Below, piece after piece: positions 47,092 to 61,200 of a stretch of DNA of 64,000 nucleotides. A program made the position numbers and the translations under genes. This stretch comes from Clavelina lepadiformis (taxonomy: Eukaryota > Chordata > Ascidiacea > Aplousobranchia > Clavelinidae), in assembly GCF_947623445.1 (NCBI RefSeq), contig NC_135243.1, forward strand, positions 23,134,479 to 23,198,478. Direction: 5' to 3'. The notes below the pieces were generated by a model. The model did not search any database. It was not told the DNA's origin and saw only the letters and a program-made list of their open reading frames with translations. The stretch's first letter is position 1. The number at the start of each line of letters is the position of its first letter.

Positions 47092-50000
47092 ATGAGGTTT
47101 TTCTGTGAAACCAATTTGTTGCTACTTTTGTGCTTTTTTTATGGAAACAACTGCCTTGAAGTAGTTGATGATTCTTCCCAGAAAACTGTAGAAAAACAAT
47201 CGACAGAGTTTAAACCAAACGAGGAATTCATCGCTTTCTCTCCCTTCATGCAGCTGTTCAGTGATGGATATTTTGATGACATTCTCGGAACGGTTGTCCA
47301 GTGAGTAAAGTTTGTGAACAAACTTAATTAGATTTGCATGTAGACTAACTTTGAATAATTTGTTGTAATAATGACTGGTTGCAAGATTTTTCTAATGTTT
47401 TAAACAAACCGTCTATGTTTATAGAGAATATTTTTATACAATGAATTGCAATACGTCTATCGATGCGTTCTTGTAAAGCCGTTTAAATTGTAAGAACTAC
47501 ATCTGTGTTACAGAGCTGTTAAATCTTTGGATGAAAACATGGGAGAGGAACCAGACATGAAAACCTGTCGCAGGCAATGGCTTACCTTTATAAACGATCT
47601 TCAATCTCAACCTTACGCTTTGAGAAGTATGAATAGAACGTAGTGAACTAAATTTACAACCAAACCTTATCTATTCATAAGAATGTTTCTAATAATAACT
47701 AAAAAGATTTATTTTTAAAATTTCGTTTTTGCTAGCAATAAATTCTTATAATTACTTCTAGTGGCTGACTCCTGGGGACGAAAGCAAAGTGGAATATTGG
47801 ATGGAAATGTTGAATGGATGGGTAATTATTATGAATGTATTGAAGCTAAAGGCCCGGACTTCAATGGAAAATGGTGCCAGGCTTTCATGGATCATAAACA
47901 CGAGGTTTGATCTATATTTAAAAACAAATTGGGACATTGAATTAAGCATGTTAAAGTAATTACAAAATACAAAGCATTAGATGAAAGCAACGAAGGATAT
48001 TTTAGAAACAATTATTCAAGCAGTGCTTTTATTTCAGCCCAACATGGATCAATTATCAAGACCTCCTTCAGTTGGAATTTGTGTTCCTTCAGGGTGCTCC
48101 GAAAATTCTATCAAAAAAATCTTTCGTGAAATATTGAGTTTTAAAAGTAATATCAAAACTGGAAATACCACATTGCTTAACGTACAGTGTCCATTAACTA
48201 CTGAACAACTAGAATGGTCAGCAGCCGACACCTTGGGAATGTAAGTTGTCTGTATAGTGATTAGATAAAGGTAAATTTAGATTTTGATCTAACAAGTAGT
48301 AATATACCAAGGTTAAAATTTGAAACAAATATAATTCTTGACATTTCTGTTTGATATTTTTACCTTTCAGTGCGGTCACTTGCGTGGTAATTGTTTTAAA
48401 TTTGATTGGAACATTTGTGGATTTCATCACAAGACGCAACAACACAAAGGACAACTACGCTACAAAGTCACAACCAACGAAACGTCCACGTTTGCTCAGT
48501 AAGCAACGACAGCGTAATTAAAATTGACACGAGTATAAGATTAATCACAGTAACTGCATTTGATGCAATTTTTAAATCTTCAAGAAGTTGTTAGTGAAGA
48601 AAGTGTTCATTTCGAGAAAAGATTTATTATAATTCACTTTGACAAGATGATTTTCACTACCAGTAATTACTTTAAACCTTAAACCTATTCAGATTTCTGT
48701 AATGTAAAATTTAATTTGTGATTTGTGGCAAATATCTGGAAAGTTATTTTTGTTTTTCATTCAAATCATTGCAGCAAAAATGGTTTTATGCTTCTCCATG
48801 ATTTCAAATGGTGAAAAACTGCTAACAACGAATTCTTCTGGTGGCTCTTTGGGTATTCTTAATGGAATCAGATTTCTAAGTACAGCATGGGTTGCACTCG
48901 GACATGTTTTTATGGATGGTCAGATGGGAATAGGTAAGTCTCGTTGATTGCAAAGCATTTGACACATATCGCAGAAGTTTTAATCAAATTTAGATCTCTT
49001 TGCTTTCAACCGTACGGCTCAGAAACAGTTCCGTTGCATTTAAAACCAAATTTACAGAAACGAATCAAGTATCTATTTAAGTGCATTTTATAATATTTTT
49101 TGAATGTTGCTTGCTCTTTGTTTTCAGCTTATCTTCTATCACCCAAAAGATACTTAAAATCGAAAATCGTTTTTATGCCGATAATCAATTTCTACTACTC
49201 TGTCGACACTTTCTTCTTGTTGGGAGGTTTGTTGGTTTCTTATCTCGGTATGAAGCAACTCACTACTACCAATGGTCGCATGAACATCGCATTGACTTAC
49301 ATACATCGATTTATCAGGTAAATGTTTTCTACATTCTGCTTAATATATAGCATCTATTTCATCTATTTCTAAAGGTTTTGTGCTGAATTGCTGGATAGTT
49401 TCGCCTAATTAAAAACATGGTCCAAATTCCTTGCCATGTATTTCATTCAGGATAACACCAGCCTACGCTTACGTGATTCTTTTCTCTATGGGAATACTTA
49501 AGTGGTTGGGGAGCGGGCCACAATGGAGTAACTATCCATTGTTACCACATTATGTTTGCCAAGACGTTTGGTGGACTAATCTTCTTTACGTCAGCAATTT
49601 TTTTCCTTCTCTTAATATGGTAGGCTAGTTTTTTACACATATATCGAAAGCTAGAAATACGGAAAGAAAAAAATATTTACCTCCATGTTAATATTTTAAG
49701 CTATTTTCAGTGTATGGCCTGGTGCTGGTACTTAGCAGTGGACATGCAGTTTTATCTTCTGACTCCGTTCATTCTTCTCGCCACCTACCGGTAAGTAAAT
49801 ACCAATTACTTAGCTTAACGTCTTTATTTCAAAGTATTTCAGGGATTTTCTGGTAATATTTTAAATATCTTATTCGTGGTACAGCTGGCATATTAAAAAT
49901 TTCTTTTTATACAACAAGTCTAAAAGTACCAATTAGAAACATCCTATTTTCGTGGAAAAAGTTTTTTTTGTAAATCCAAGATACCAGTTTGTAAGTGCAA

Positions 50001-51684
50001 CGTTTTGCATTGACAAAACCAAGCCTTTAAGTAACCGTAGCTGTGACCCGTACATAACTTTGCAGCAGCTTTATACGTCGCTGATTTACCAACCTTTGAA
50101 TTGTTGTTATAGTCTTATTTTCATTTAAATCTATTTATAATATTAATATATATACATAATCTAATCTAAATCTATATAATATAATCTATATATAATATAG
50201 ATATACTGTAGTCTCGTATTTGCTGAATTTATTTCAAATTTTATGCTGCCTACTGTTTTAGTTATATTGATAGCATGTGCAATCATTTCCGATGATTATT
50301 TCTTGACATTCATATATTTCTAAAGATCTTGCGTTTTAAAGTGGCAAAATTACAGGCGTTGACAAACTTCTATTAAACTTGTTGAATTCAAGGTGGCCTC
50401 GAGTCGGAATATCTTTGATGGTCTTCATTGCTATTGCAAGTATGGCTGTTTGCGGAATATTGTCTGCCCTTGGTCCTATTCAACCATTTGCTTTAATTAT
50501 TTCTCAAAACATTGGCCTGTAAGTTGCATGAATGAAATAAGTGCCAGGTCTTTTAAGCAAAATGTTGCCATCACAACAACAAAGTGCTTTGTCATTACTT
50601 CAGGTTGAACATACTGTCTGACATTCCAACCTACGACATGAAGTTCAGATATGATATATATTTCCTACCATGGGCCAGATTACACGTGTACATGATTGGG
50701 ATGTTAACTGGTTATGTGCTATTCGCTACTAAGGGCAAATTGACAATTCCAAAAGTTAGTGTCGTTTTTTGTTTAAATTTGTTTAAATAAAATTACAAAG
50801 GTAACAATCGCAATGGAAACTACCAGTAAATAACTTAAAAACGAGAATTTTATCCTCTCCAATACTTCCTGTTTATGTCGAACGACACACACTTCAATAT
50901 AAAAAAAGTTTTGCGTAAAATTACGTTGCATACGATACACACGGTCAATTGAGAACAGGTCAAACAGCAAATATTTTTCATCTCTAGTGGTTGGTCGTTT
51001 TGGGATGGTTGGCATCGGCTGGCAGCTGCTTCGCGATCATTTTCGGTTTATATCCACAAACCAGCACAGATACTGATTTAGACACTGGATTGGCAATAAT
51101 TTACAATGCTTTTGAAAGACCTGTGTATGGACTTTGCCTTAGCTGGATGATAATAGCTTGTACATCTGGATATGGAGGTAAGGATATGAATGGAAAGCAA
51201 TGGATGCTATAATATATGTGACGAAATAACCTTCACGTTTTGATTAAGGTCCTGTGACAAAGTTTCTGAATTGGAAAATTTTCAACCCCCTCAGCCGATT
51301 AACTTTCTCCTTCTACCTCGTTCACTGTTTGGTATTGATTGTGTACTTGGTGAACCGGAATAACATGATCCATTGCCAGACCATTGACTTTATCTTCACA
51401 TACATAGGTACAGTATTGCAAAACGGTTTAAACAATGATACTTTGTGACGTTCACATTTGTTAAGATATAATATGTTTGCAAACTCAAGAGTTTGTTATT
51501 GTTTTAACGCAAACATTTATTTTTAGGCTCCTTTTTCATCAGCCTAGCTTTGGCATTTTTGCTCTGTTTAACCATTGAATGGCCGACCATGGAACTGGCC
51601 AAAGTCCTTCTGCCTTCCAAACGAGGTGATCCCTCCAACCGATATGAAAAATCGGACCAGAAAAAATTGTTGAAGCAACGGTGA
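47092..51684 (+). CDS. nrf-6-like: Nose-resistant-to-fluoxetine (NRF-6)-like acyltransferase-3 family membrane protein
   Basis: Fourteen exons in consistent phase: 47092-47300, 47514-47626, 47762-47904, 48038-48240, 48371-48498, 48775-48933, 49128-49317, 49451-49619, 49711-49790, 50393-50518, 50604-50754, 50988-51177, 51249-51407 and 51527-51684; 725 aa. A signal peptide (MRFFCETNLLLLLCFF) leads into the Cys-containing NRF domain (WGRKQSGILDGNVEWMGNY, YECIEAKG, VGICVPSGCSE). A first membrane segment (exon 5) follows, then the acyltransferase-3 core with the hallmark NGIRFLSTAWVALGHVF (invariant His, about residue 309), YSVDTFFLLGGLLVSYL, PWARLHVYMIGMLTGY and PLSRLTFSFYLVHCLV. These are multi-pass membrane acyltransferases; the nematode member affects lipid and drug transport. 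The acyl acceptor cannot be read from sequence. All core motifs are intact. Confidence 0.9.
50130..50220. repeat. AT-rich simple repeat in an acyltransferase-gene intron
   Basis: Run of ATATAATCTA/TATATA units in the long intron between exons 9 and 10. Confidence 0.5.
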
Positions 51685-54600
51685 AGTGAGAAATGTGCTT
51701 TTTTATCAAGAACAAGTTCTTTGAAGTTGTCATGTTCACCATTTAAATAGAATCAGGAAACTATTTTTATCTTGAGTTTTTAAACAGAAAACTTTTAATT
51801 GTATTGCTTAGACGTTTAATTAAAAGTTTCTTCTTTGTGATATTTTGAAGCTTTCTAACTATAAAAACTCTAATTTTAAAAGTGATTTTCAAGTTACCGT
51901 TACACCAACATTTGAAATATACGTTTATGCACTTCCCCAACGGCAACTACAATACCGTGACATCATCGCTTTGAAAAAATGAAAAGTTTACTATAGCATT
52001 TAATATATATGCAGTATTCAGAGAAGAAAACTCATTTTGTTTTGTGTTAAATTTTATGATCCATCGCGCTTGTGTTTACAACTACACAGTCGGTCCAAGG
52101 CCTTCTCCACCTTTGCAAATAGCCTTTTACGGTGTCCATTGATTCCACAGTCATCGAACCAGAATATAAACATCGCTTTTCTATACCAATTCAATTTTCT
52201 CACACGGTGTTTTTTAACCAATATTGCACATAATCATACACTTTGTATGAGAGCGATCGTATTTGATCTTTAAGTTCAATATTCTTGTTATAGTCACGAT
52301 TTATCATCGTCTACATTTGCTATTTTTGAGCATATAAGTATATCTCGTTCCAATCGTAATAACAAAATGCAAAATAACGAATCACTCGACAGTGTCGTAG
52401 AAAGCAAGAAAAATATCATCATACAAATCTAACTGAAGGAGCTATTAATCATTGTAGATTATGCTTGATTAGATGGAGATAGAAAAAAAGGACTGAAAAG
52501 TTTAACAAATAAATTTTACATTAAAAAACCAGCGGATAACAGGCTTAAAGACTACCTCAGTTTGAAAATAATAAACAACCAGTTCTGTTTTTAACATTTG
52601 GCATGAACATAGCACTATCGTAATTACCACGTTTAAAATAGCAGCTGTTAAGCAGAGTTAGGAAATTAGAACTGTCATAGTTACCACATTTAAGATAGAA
52701 ACTGTTAAGCATTTTCACATTACATTTTGAACGCGGCGAGTCTATCAAAGCCAACCACATGATCTGAATGGATGGCCTGTTTACAAAATGGATTTTTTAA
52801 ATAAAAGCTTCTTAGACAACAGGGCCTAGCGTTTATCACATGATAATTTTATCAATGCAAGCTTAAAAAGCAGGATCTAAAAAGCAATGAATTTGAATAA
52901 CAAAGAATTCAACTTCCTTAACAGGACTTTCTCTCTTCAAAACTTTTAAAAGTTTTGTGTGTTGAAATACCGATAACGACTAAGTACGCGTTTTTTTAAA
53001 AACGTATAGGCTACATTGCAAATAAACTTTAAGAAACAAATGTATTTTAACTGATATGGAATAATGCGATGCTGATAGTTATAGGAAGCTTCCCACAGAC
53101 TTGCTGGTAATTTTGTCATAACTAACCTCTTGTAAGTTTTTCTAGCTAACTGAAGTCACTCGATTGGAAACTGTACTCAACGACGGTACTATAATTGCGG
53201 TAACTTCCAAACATAATTTGCGTCCAAACTGGAAAGTGCATACAAACTTTAGGTTGTTTCAAAATGTAAGGTGCTGGTGGTGTAACCCTAGTCAATTAGC
53301 TTGGCATTTGGTTAGTGTTTAAGTGATTTTAATAAAGGATGAGAGCAACGCCGTCTGCAAAATAAGAATCGAGAAGTTGCTACCAAAAATCGTCTGCCAA
53401 GACATCGTCAGTCACTGTTTGTTTGGCAATTTTTTACCAACAGTTCCAGCAACTTTTGGTTAAACGGCACTAAATTCTAGATTGGAAAGTTTGCATGCAC
53501 AGAAACGTGATAAAACAAGTAGGAGTAATTGTTACAAGTTTATTTAACAGTAATAATTGTTTTGTAATTTAAATTCGTCGATAATGATTTAAAGATCATG
53601 TTGATGAAAACGGATGTTATAAAATTACACAACGAGCAAAGCTGATGATAAGTTACGCAAGGTTTTATCTGATGGTTGCAAACCATGAGTAAGAAGTGCA
53701 GCAAATTGAAGAACTGCCATGTTTTTAAAAAACATTGCACAGAAAAAGAAACAATCTCGGTTTAAAAAATACAAATTAAAGGCACGGTAATAATTACTAC
53801 AATTATAAAATAACACAATTTTATTTTATGATTGCTCATCAATACCAAAATGTTTCTAAAAGCAAAAAATTATATGCAACAGGACTCATTACCATAGAAA
53901 CAGTTAAAAAGGTCTACAACAAAAGCAACAAAAAATCTAGTTTTAAAACAAAGCTTACTTTTGTTCCTACAATTCATTCAAACAATAGATGTAAAACAAT
54001 GAAAACCTCGTGCAGTTATAATGTGGATGCATAAGTTGAGTCGCATGAAAAATAAGTCAGATCTACAGAGCACAGTCAACGAAAACATTTTTAAATTGCC
54101 GTCATAACAAATGAAAATACTTGGAAAGTGTAGGTTCATCTTTTGAAATGTCTACAAAGTTTATACATTCTCAAATGGACCATAAAAACACACCGTATTA
54201 ATACAAACAACAAAAACATCAAATGAAAATGTTTTTATCTAAAAATGTACACAGCTGAGGACAATGACCCAAGTTTCCATCAAGGATCATCACCGGGTTT
54301 AATTCGTGCAAACACTTCAATCAATCCGAGGATACAAATTTTGTATCAAATTTTACCAAACCATAATGCTAGCTAATATTTCCACTGTCTAAGATGCCGT
54401 TGGTATTAGCGATATTGCATCCACTTGATAGTTGTAATTATTGTGTTAGTTGATCTATGTTGTAAACATATTATCATAAATCGTTTAAATATGAGTCGTA
54501 ACATAATTATGATTACATATGATATGACAAATATAAACATATTGCACAGAAACAAATGTAGACTGAATAAAACTAAAGACTAATAATTGTGGAATGCTAA

Positions 54601-54992
54601 ACATTATAAAATCCACATGGTTTGTCTTACATTTTTGCACTCAGCACTCAAAACGTGGAATACTGATAAAACCATAGAATCAGTGAGATTAAACGGATTA
54701 ACCGGAGATTAATCGGACAACTATCACATGTTTGTCAAATGCTTCAGAAGGTGTTGAAATGATGGAACTTCATAATATAATAAATAACTTACAATATTTA
54801 CAAAATGTTTCAACTTTCATATGAAATTTACAAAAAAGCATGATAGTGACTTATGTCCATTGACAGCTTTAACATTTGTCTCATTAGCATATAGTTAATT
54901 AGCATACAAAATTATAGATCATTAGCATATAGTACGGGGTTTTGTCAATCTTTGCATGGTGGGGGCACTTCTTTTTTTTACATTACTTACCT
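51685..54992. other. Convergent intergenic region (acyltransferase 3' end and CUB-gene 3' flank)
   Basis: Plus-strand acyltransferase 3' UTR on the left and the 3' flank of the minus-strand CUB gene on the right. It holds the repeat at 52392-52630 listed separately. No other exon with matching splice sites and phase was found on either strand. Confidence 0.4.
52392..52630 (+). repeat. Repeat shared with 63332-63569 (direct orientation)
   Basis: Runs from GTGTCGTAGAAAGCAAGAAA through GCTATTAATCATTG and AATAATAAACAACCAGTTCT to ACTATCGTAATTACCA, closely matching the right-edge copy with small substitutions and indels. Just after it, about 58-bp units (ATAGTTACCACATTTAA-type, near 52611 and 52669) are tandemly repeated. 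Confidence 0.75.
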
Positions 54993-55024
54993 TTACGAAC
55001 TAACAGTTATTTGGCAACACATGA
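54993..55024 (-). CDS. Possible terminal exon of the 4TM-CUB gene
   Basis: After an acceptor GTTGCAG, a phase-1 frame encodes FMCCQITVSS and a TAA at 54993-54995. It fits the phase left by the exon at 55255-55411. It starts like another CUB exon (TCATGTG compared with TTTCATGTGG) but stops after 10 residues, so it may be a decayed third CUB exon used as the end. A consensus GTAAGT also follows just past the stop. Weak. Confidence 0.3.
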
Positions 55025-55254
55025 CTGCAACACTACACGTTAATGCAGTATCAATGATAATCATAACAAAAATATTATTTCACCTCTACACTTAAGCAAT
55101 TTAAAGAAAAATCGCTGAAAACTACCCAGCTATCATGTCACTGTTAAAGATATGGGTTTAGGTTACATGTGTCATATGTGTGCAGCTTATACAGCTAAAT
55201 ATTGCTAAGCACCTGTAGTATACAACTTTAAAGTTCCAGGAAAAATATACTTAC

Positions 55255-58200
55255 ATTGTTCGTATTTTGCCCAAAAACCTTTGCTAGCAATTTTGCTGTC
55301 AGTATCTGTGTAGTCTGAAATGTAGACAAGTTTCATGGATTGCTCTTCAGACATCACATTCTTTTGATCTTTGCCCTCTAGGATCTTTCTGAGTACTTTT
55401 CCGTCAAAGATCTACATTTATAATGTTATCTTTGTTTGATTGCTGATTTATAACAAGTACTCAATTCTCTTTCCTTTATTTAAAGGTTAGTGTCATTCCT
55501 GCAGGCCTTTTTCTTGCATAACATATTTGTAAGCAAATTTACAAATTTTTAATGAAATGGGTAAAGATTTTTATATTTTAACTTTCCTTTTGCACAATAG
55601 AATATTTATAATAGAAAAGCGTATGCCCGGAAAGCAGAGGTGAGAAGTACCGCAGTACTGTAGTACCGAATTACTGTTCTGCGATATATGCGAGGTTTTG
55701 AAAAGCATGTGTTTTAAAACTTCCCTTTAATTAAAATTTAATGCCAATTTTAGCGCTTTTTGTTGGCTCTTAATCTACAAATGTCCAATAAAGTCAAAAG
55801 AGTGAGTTCACATATTTTTTGACCTGAAGTAACCTTTAACTAGGTCATAACATTAGCAAAAATTGCACTTGCAATAAGATCCGCAGTACAAAAAGTACCA
55901 GTACTGAGGATGGGTAAAGTGCCGAATTTCTTTTTTTGTAACAGTACCGAATACCAAAACCGTCGGTACATTTTTTGCCAAGTACTGGTACAGTTAACGA
56001 CGGTACTTTTAAAGTACCGACTTCCCACCTCTGCTGGAAAGACTAACAGCCATCTAGGCACCCGGTTTGAACATGGTCTTAGTCTGGGGTATCTTCATTG
56101 CTAGATTGCACACTTCCACACAAGTCCCCAAACCACGAAAAAGTATTAAGTCGGTCGTAGAGGTGGGCAATGTAATATTCTTCACTGTGGGTTTAATACC
56201 CAAGATGTTGACCGTCTGATCAATGAATGCCCAGTGACCAAAATCAACGACGGTTATAAATCAATCTACGCATGTGGTGACAAGTTATGTTAAAATTACA
56301 GAAATCTAGTGCAATATTTAAAATCAGTAACTCTACTATTGGTGAAATTGCGACTAACCTCAATTTTGGCACAGCATGCTTCAGTATCAACTAACAGTGA
56401 TAATTTTACTCCATGTCCCGGCTGTGCATGGAATGTGTACGTGCACTGAAAGTTATACATTGTGTTGTTGGGATAGTTGGGTGAGGTCACAACGCCAGTT
56501 GTTCCATTATTTATTTCATAATGTCCACCACATGAAACTGTAAGCAAAATATTTATTTAACTTATTAGCTAAAGAACTTATTTCATGAATCACAGTTAAT
56601 TTATTATGATGATTAGGCCATATTAGATTTTGCTATTGCTGTTTTAAGCCATAAAGCTATAAAGCAAAATGTTATTAAAGTATACAACGTGCCTGCATGA
56701 TGGAGGGAAATGTACGTTGTACTGTTTATTATTTACATAAGACATGAAGATCTCTCCGACATACTTACATTGTCTGTATCTTGCTAAAAACCCTTTGCTT
56801 GCAACTTTATGATTGGAGCTTGCACGATTAGAATTGTAAACCAGTTTCAAAACTTGCCCAATTGATAGCACATCTGTATGCGGAATCATGCCAGTCAACT
56901 TCCTGATGAAACCTTCCTCATCATAAATCTATTAAACCGTTTAATCAGTTCTTTGTGGTTGTAATGTTGTCTGGATTGTTGTATGGTAAATATTATATGT
57001 TTTCACTATGTTAGAAAGGGTTTTCTTTCTTTCTTTTATATATTATGCAACACTATATTTTAGTCTATTTATTTTATGATGCATAATCAGGAACTGGTTG
57101 TCATAGTTACTGACATCGATATAATCACAACACGATTCAATATCAACTTCCATATCCAGTTCAACTCTATAGCCTGGCCGTGCATGGAAAAAGAAAGTAC
57201 ACGAAAAGTTATGTTCAGTGGTGCTAAGGTAGCTAGGGGAAGCCACCATGCCGGTTGAACCATTAGTTAAGTTGTAGTTTCCAACACAGGAAGCTGCAAA
57301 TCAAAAATCATGCGACACTGTAAACCAAACAGCATGATAAACAAAGCAATATACTTATCAAATAAATTAATTAAACTACAATTGAAATAAAAAACAAAAC
57401 AAGTACAATGTATATATTACAAAAATGGGAGTATGACTGTAAATAAATGTAAATCATAAACACACACATTTATTATCTAATTTTAAGACCTAAATTAAGC
57501 CAAAAAGCTAAAAAAATCATCAAAAGCAGGAACGCACAAATCGCAAAATTACCTACGTACCCTTTGAATCAATTAACTGGTAAGAAGAAAAATGAATGAC
57601 AAAGAGCATACAGGGTGCGAAAATGAGAGTCGTTGCACCAAGAATTATGTTCTGCATAAAGGTCTAAAAACAACAAACAATGGTGTTAGTTATCACCAAG
57701 ATATTACAGACATCACAAATATTGCTGATAATGTCATAAAAAGAAATTAATCTTAATAAGCTGAAAAGACATCAAGATTTTATGATAATTAAAAAGAAAC
57801 TACTTAAAATGGTTATATATAATTATGGCTACTTGATGTAAACTTAATCAAATGAAGCTCAAACTTCAATACAGACAATTATGCAGGTTTAAATAACAAC
57901 ATAAATAGAATTTTACCTCCTTTGAACATATAAAAATTTGAATGAACATCCTGCTGATGGCTCTTATGTCAACGTTATCTAAACATTATAAAGATATAAA
58001 ACAAAGAAGCCATCAAAACCAAAATATATTAATGATGGAACTAAATTTATATAGTAAAAAAGTAGCATTTTGAATAAAAATCCAAACAATTTTAATATTG
58101 AGTAATTTGTTTGGTTCTTGTAATGTTAAGCATATTTCGTTGTTTTAAAAGTCTTAATAAATAATTAAAAATTTGTAAGACAAGTTTTTGCAACTTTAAT

Positions 58201-61200
58201 TTTAACAATAGACGACATGCTTGTACGGTATTTAGCAATTTAACTGAAACAATAAAGTTTAATTGTTCAAATAAATTCTAGTAGAAAAGCAATTAAACAA
58301 CATTAGACCAGTACGAAAAGATGCATATAACAAAACATTACCAACCTTTTAAGATCCAATAACTGATAATAATGAGTAATGCAAATATGGTCAACGGCAA
58401 AATAACTAAAATCAACCCCTGCAAAAAAATTAATTTTTATAGATGTAGGTGATAACACTGATAAACACTTATTATTGATAACACTTAGTCTAAGATTAAA
58501 ATTTAGTTAATGCTTTAAATTTATTGTAAACACATAAAATGCTTTATTACATAATTTTAATATCACAGTAACAAACTTTTTTAAACTTTATCAGTAATTA
58601 AAGTGATAGAAAAGTGAAGAATACCAAGTGCTAAGAATATTATTAGTCAGTTAAATATCCAGGTCAAACTCAAAAGTTTAGTATTTACATATTCCGTACA
58701 TTGAAAAATAATAGTAGCACTGACGAACGGGATGGAAACATTAATTAAAATTTAATCTCATCAGTTTGGCCTTGACGAGTTATTCATAGAACAGTTTTAT
58801 TGCACATTTGATTTAGTTTATTAAATTGCATATTTACAAATATACAAAAAGCAGTTTATTAAATAAATTTGTTTTTATCCCATCTTTATCTATGGCGAAG
58901 AAAAACAATGTCAATAAAAAAAATTAAAATCTTCTGGAAATGTAGCATAATAAGACGCATGATTAGTGACTTACAACTTGTTCAAGTGGCGTAGAGTCAT
59001 TGAGGCTGTTTCCATTTGAAAATGTCAATCGAGCTAAAGTGAAAAAACAAAATATTATTATTAACTGTTATTATTATTTTTACATATTATTACTACAATA
59101 TATAAAAAGTTGACATCACAAAGCTTTGCATCCTACTACGTCATTTTCTATATTATTACAATATTGGGGATGCATCTGCCCTATAACGTTATGCTCTCAT
59201 AAACAATAGATAAAACTTGTCAATAGTTTGGACTCCATTCCGAAAAGTTATTTGAAAGCAAGAAAAGCAAGAATATCAGTAAAAGAAGAAAACTTGCAAT
59301 ATATTCAAACACTCAAAAAGCATTGTATGATTGTGCATTGCAACAAAAAACTCAAAGTTAATATGACACAAAATTTTTTTTACATTAAATGAAATATTTA
59401 ATGTAGAGTGTTTAATGTAAAGTATTCTTTCAATCGGCAAATGAACGTATGTATAATTGACAAAGAAATGTATGATTGCGCATTGCAACAAAATTGCAAA
59501 CTCTAGTTAAATTCACCCAAGAGTTTACTGCAATGATATAAATAGTAAATTTTAGGTTGGTTGTATAAACACTGCACAATTTTAATATGGCCTAAACACA
59601 TGTATTTGACTTATTTTTGTACATGTATGTTTGATATGTCACTTCAATTACATACTTTCAAGCGTGCAACGTTGAATTCAGCAAGCCAAGTTCAGAATAC
59701 AATAAAATTGTCGCATAGGATTGAAATTATTAAATATCTTCATCAGCTTTAAGCTAACATGGCATGCATCTTGCTTTCAAAACATTTAAATCTTTGGTAA
59801 CAACGTGCACTGAGAAATCATAAAAACTGAACAACGTAGAAGAGAAATGTTTTATGCAATGCCACAATTTAACCTACAAACAAGAACTACTCCTGAACAT
59901 TTTCCCCCACTGGATAGCAAACAGTTCATAAGAACAGAAATAAGCAACTACACAGCTTACTTTCTGCAGTGTTCTGTAAAAGCACCCCAAACGAAAGCAA
60001 CATCCCAAGTGTTATGAGAACAGTCCCCCACAATATCTGTAATAGAATAGATGGAAGTTGCTATTTCTTTCCTAACAGTTTTTTAGTGATCAAACAATAA
60101 TTGTTGCTAATGTCAAAAATTCAATGATTGTAAAGCTCATGTGTAGATAACAAAAAATTCTACTTAACAGCATATGTTACAGTGGTAATAGAATAAACAA
60201 TACAACATATAATAGTACAACTTACCGTGGTAGGAGGTTTACAGCTTGTTAAGAATTTCAAGATTCCAGTTTTACCTGAAACACGTAAAACCATCCTTGT
60301 ATAGAAATCAATAAAATTGTAAATTAAATATTTTTAAGATCAAAAAAGGACAAAATGCAGATGGTGCAAATCATACATTACTATACAGATTTTTTTAAAT
60401 TCCTATATACGTATTATTGGTATTGATATTTACTGTATGTCATTCATGTTTTATAATATAATATAAATGTGCTATTAATATATTAGTTCATAGCATGTTC
60501 ATTTAACACTTGATAGAAAAGGTGCTCAAACTGCACTCTTCGAGCCAAATGTGGTTTTCTAAGAGATTTTGTGGTTCTGGGCAAGGCTTAAGAAAAATTA
60601 TCTAAATTAAGACAACTGAGTTCTTCAAATACTTCCTTTATGGACTACTCACTACTGCCTTAATCTGGAAGAGGAGCTTAAGTGCCTCAATAAATGTTTA
60701 GCTAAAACTGGAGGAAGCTTTGCTTCCAAAGACATTACTATACCAAGGCAGGTCAAAAGGTAGAGATCAGAATAAAGTGGTTCATATAAATAAATAATGA
60801 ATTAACTGGAAGAATATCAATGTTACCACATCACTCATCAGGTGACTGGTGACTCATCAGGTGGTCTCTTACAGCTAAGTTGTAACAACAATCTTAGCAT
60901 TATGAACACTTTTATTCTAACATAAAGATGCACACGAGTATAGCTACTGTAGTCTGTAGTACAGTAGTGCACAACAGCAGTTGCTGATCAGTTTTTGTAT
61001 TTTTTCAGCTGATGCCTTTTTTCTGTGGTGAATGCTCAAGTAAAAAGTAAACCTGAGTTATCTACTGACTACAACCGGTTTGTCTGCGACCTACGTCTCT
61101 TGAAATCTTTAGGATACCCTAAATCCAATAAAACAAAGTATAAGTTTATCAAAATAATACAAAATTTACTGCTAGGAAAAACTTTTGCTGACAAAATCGC

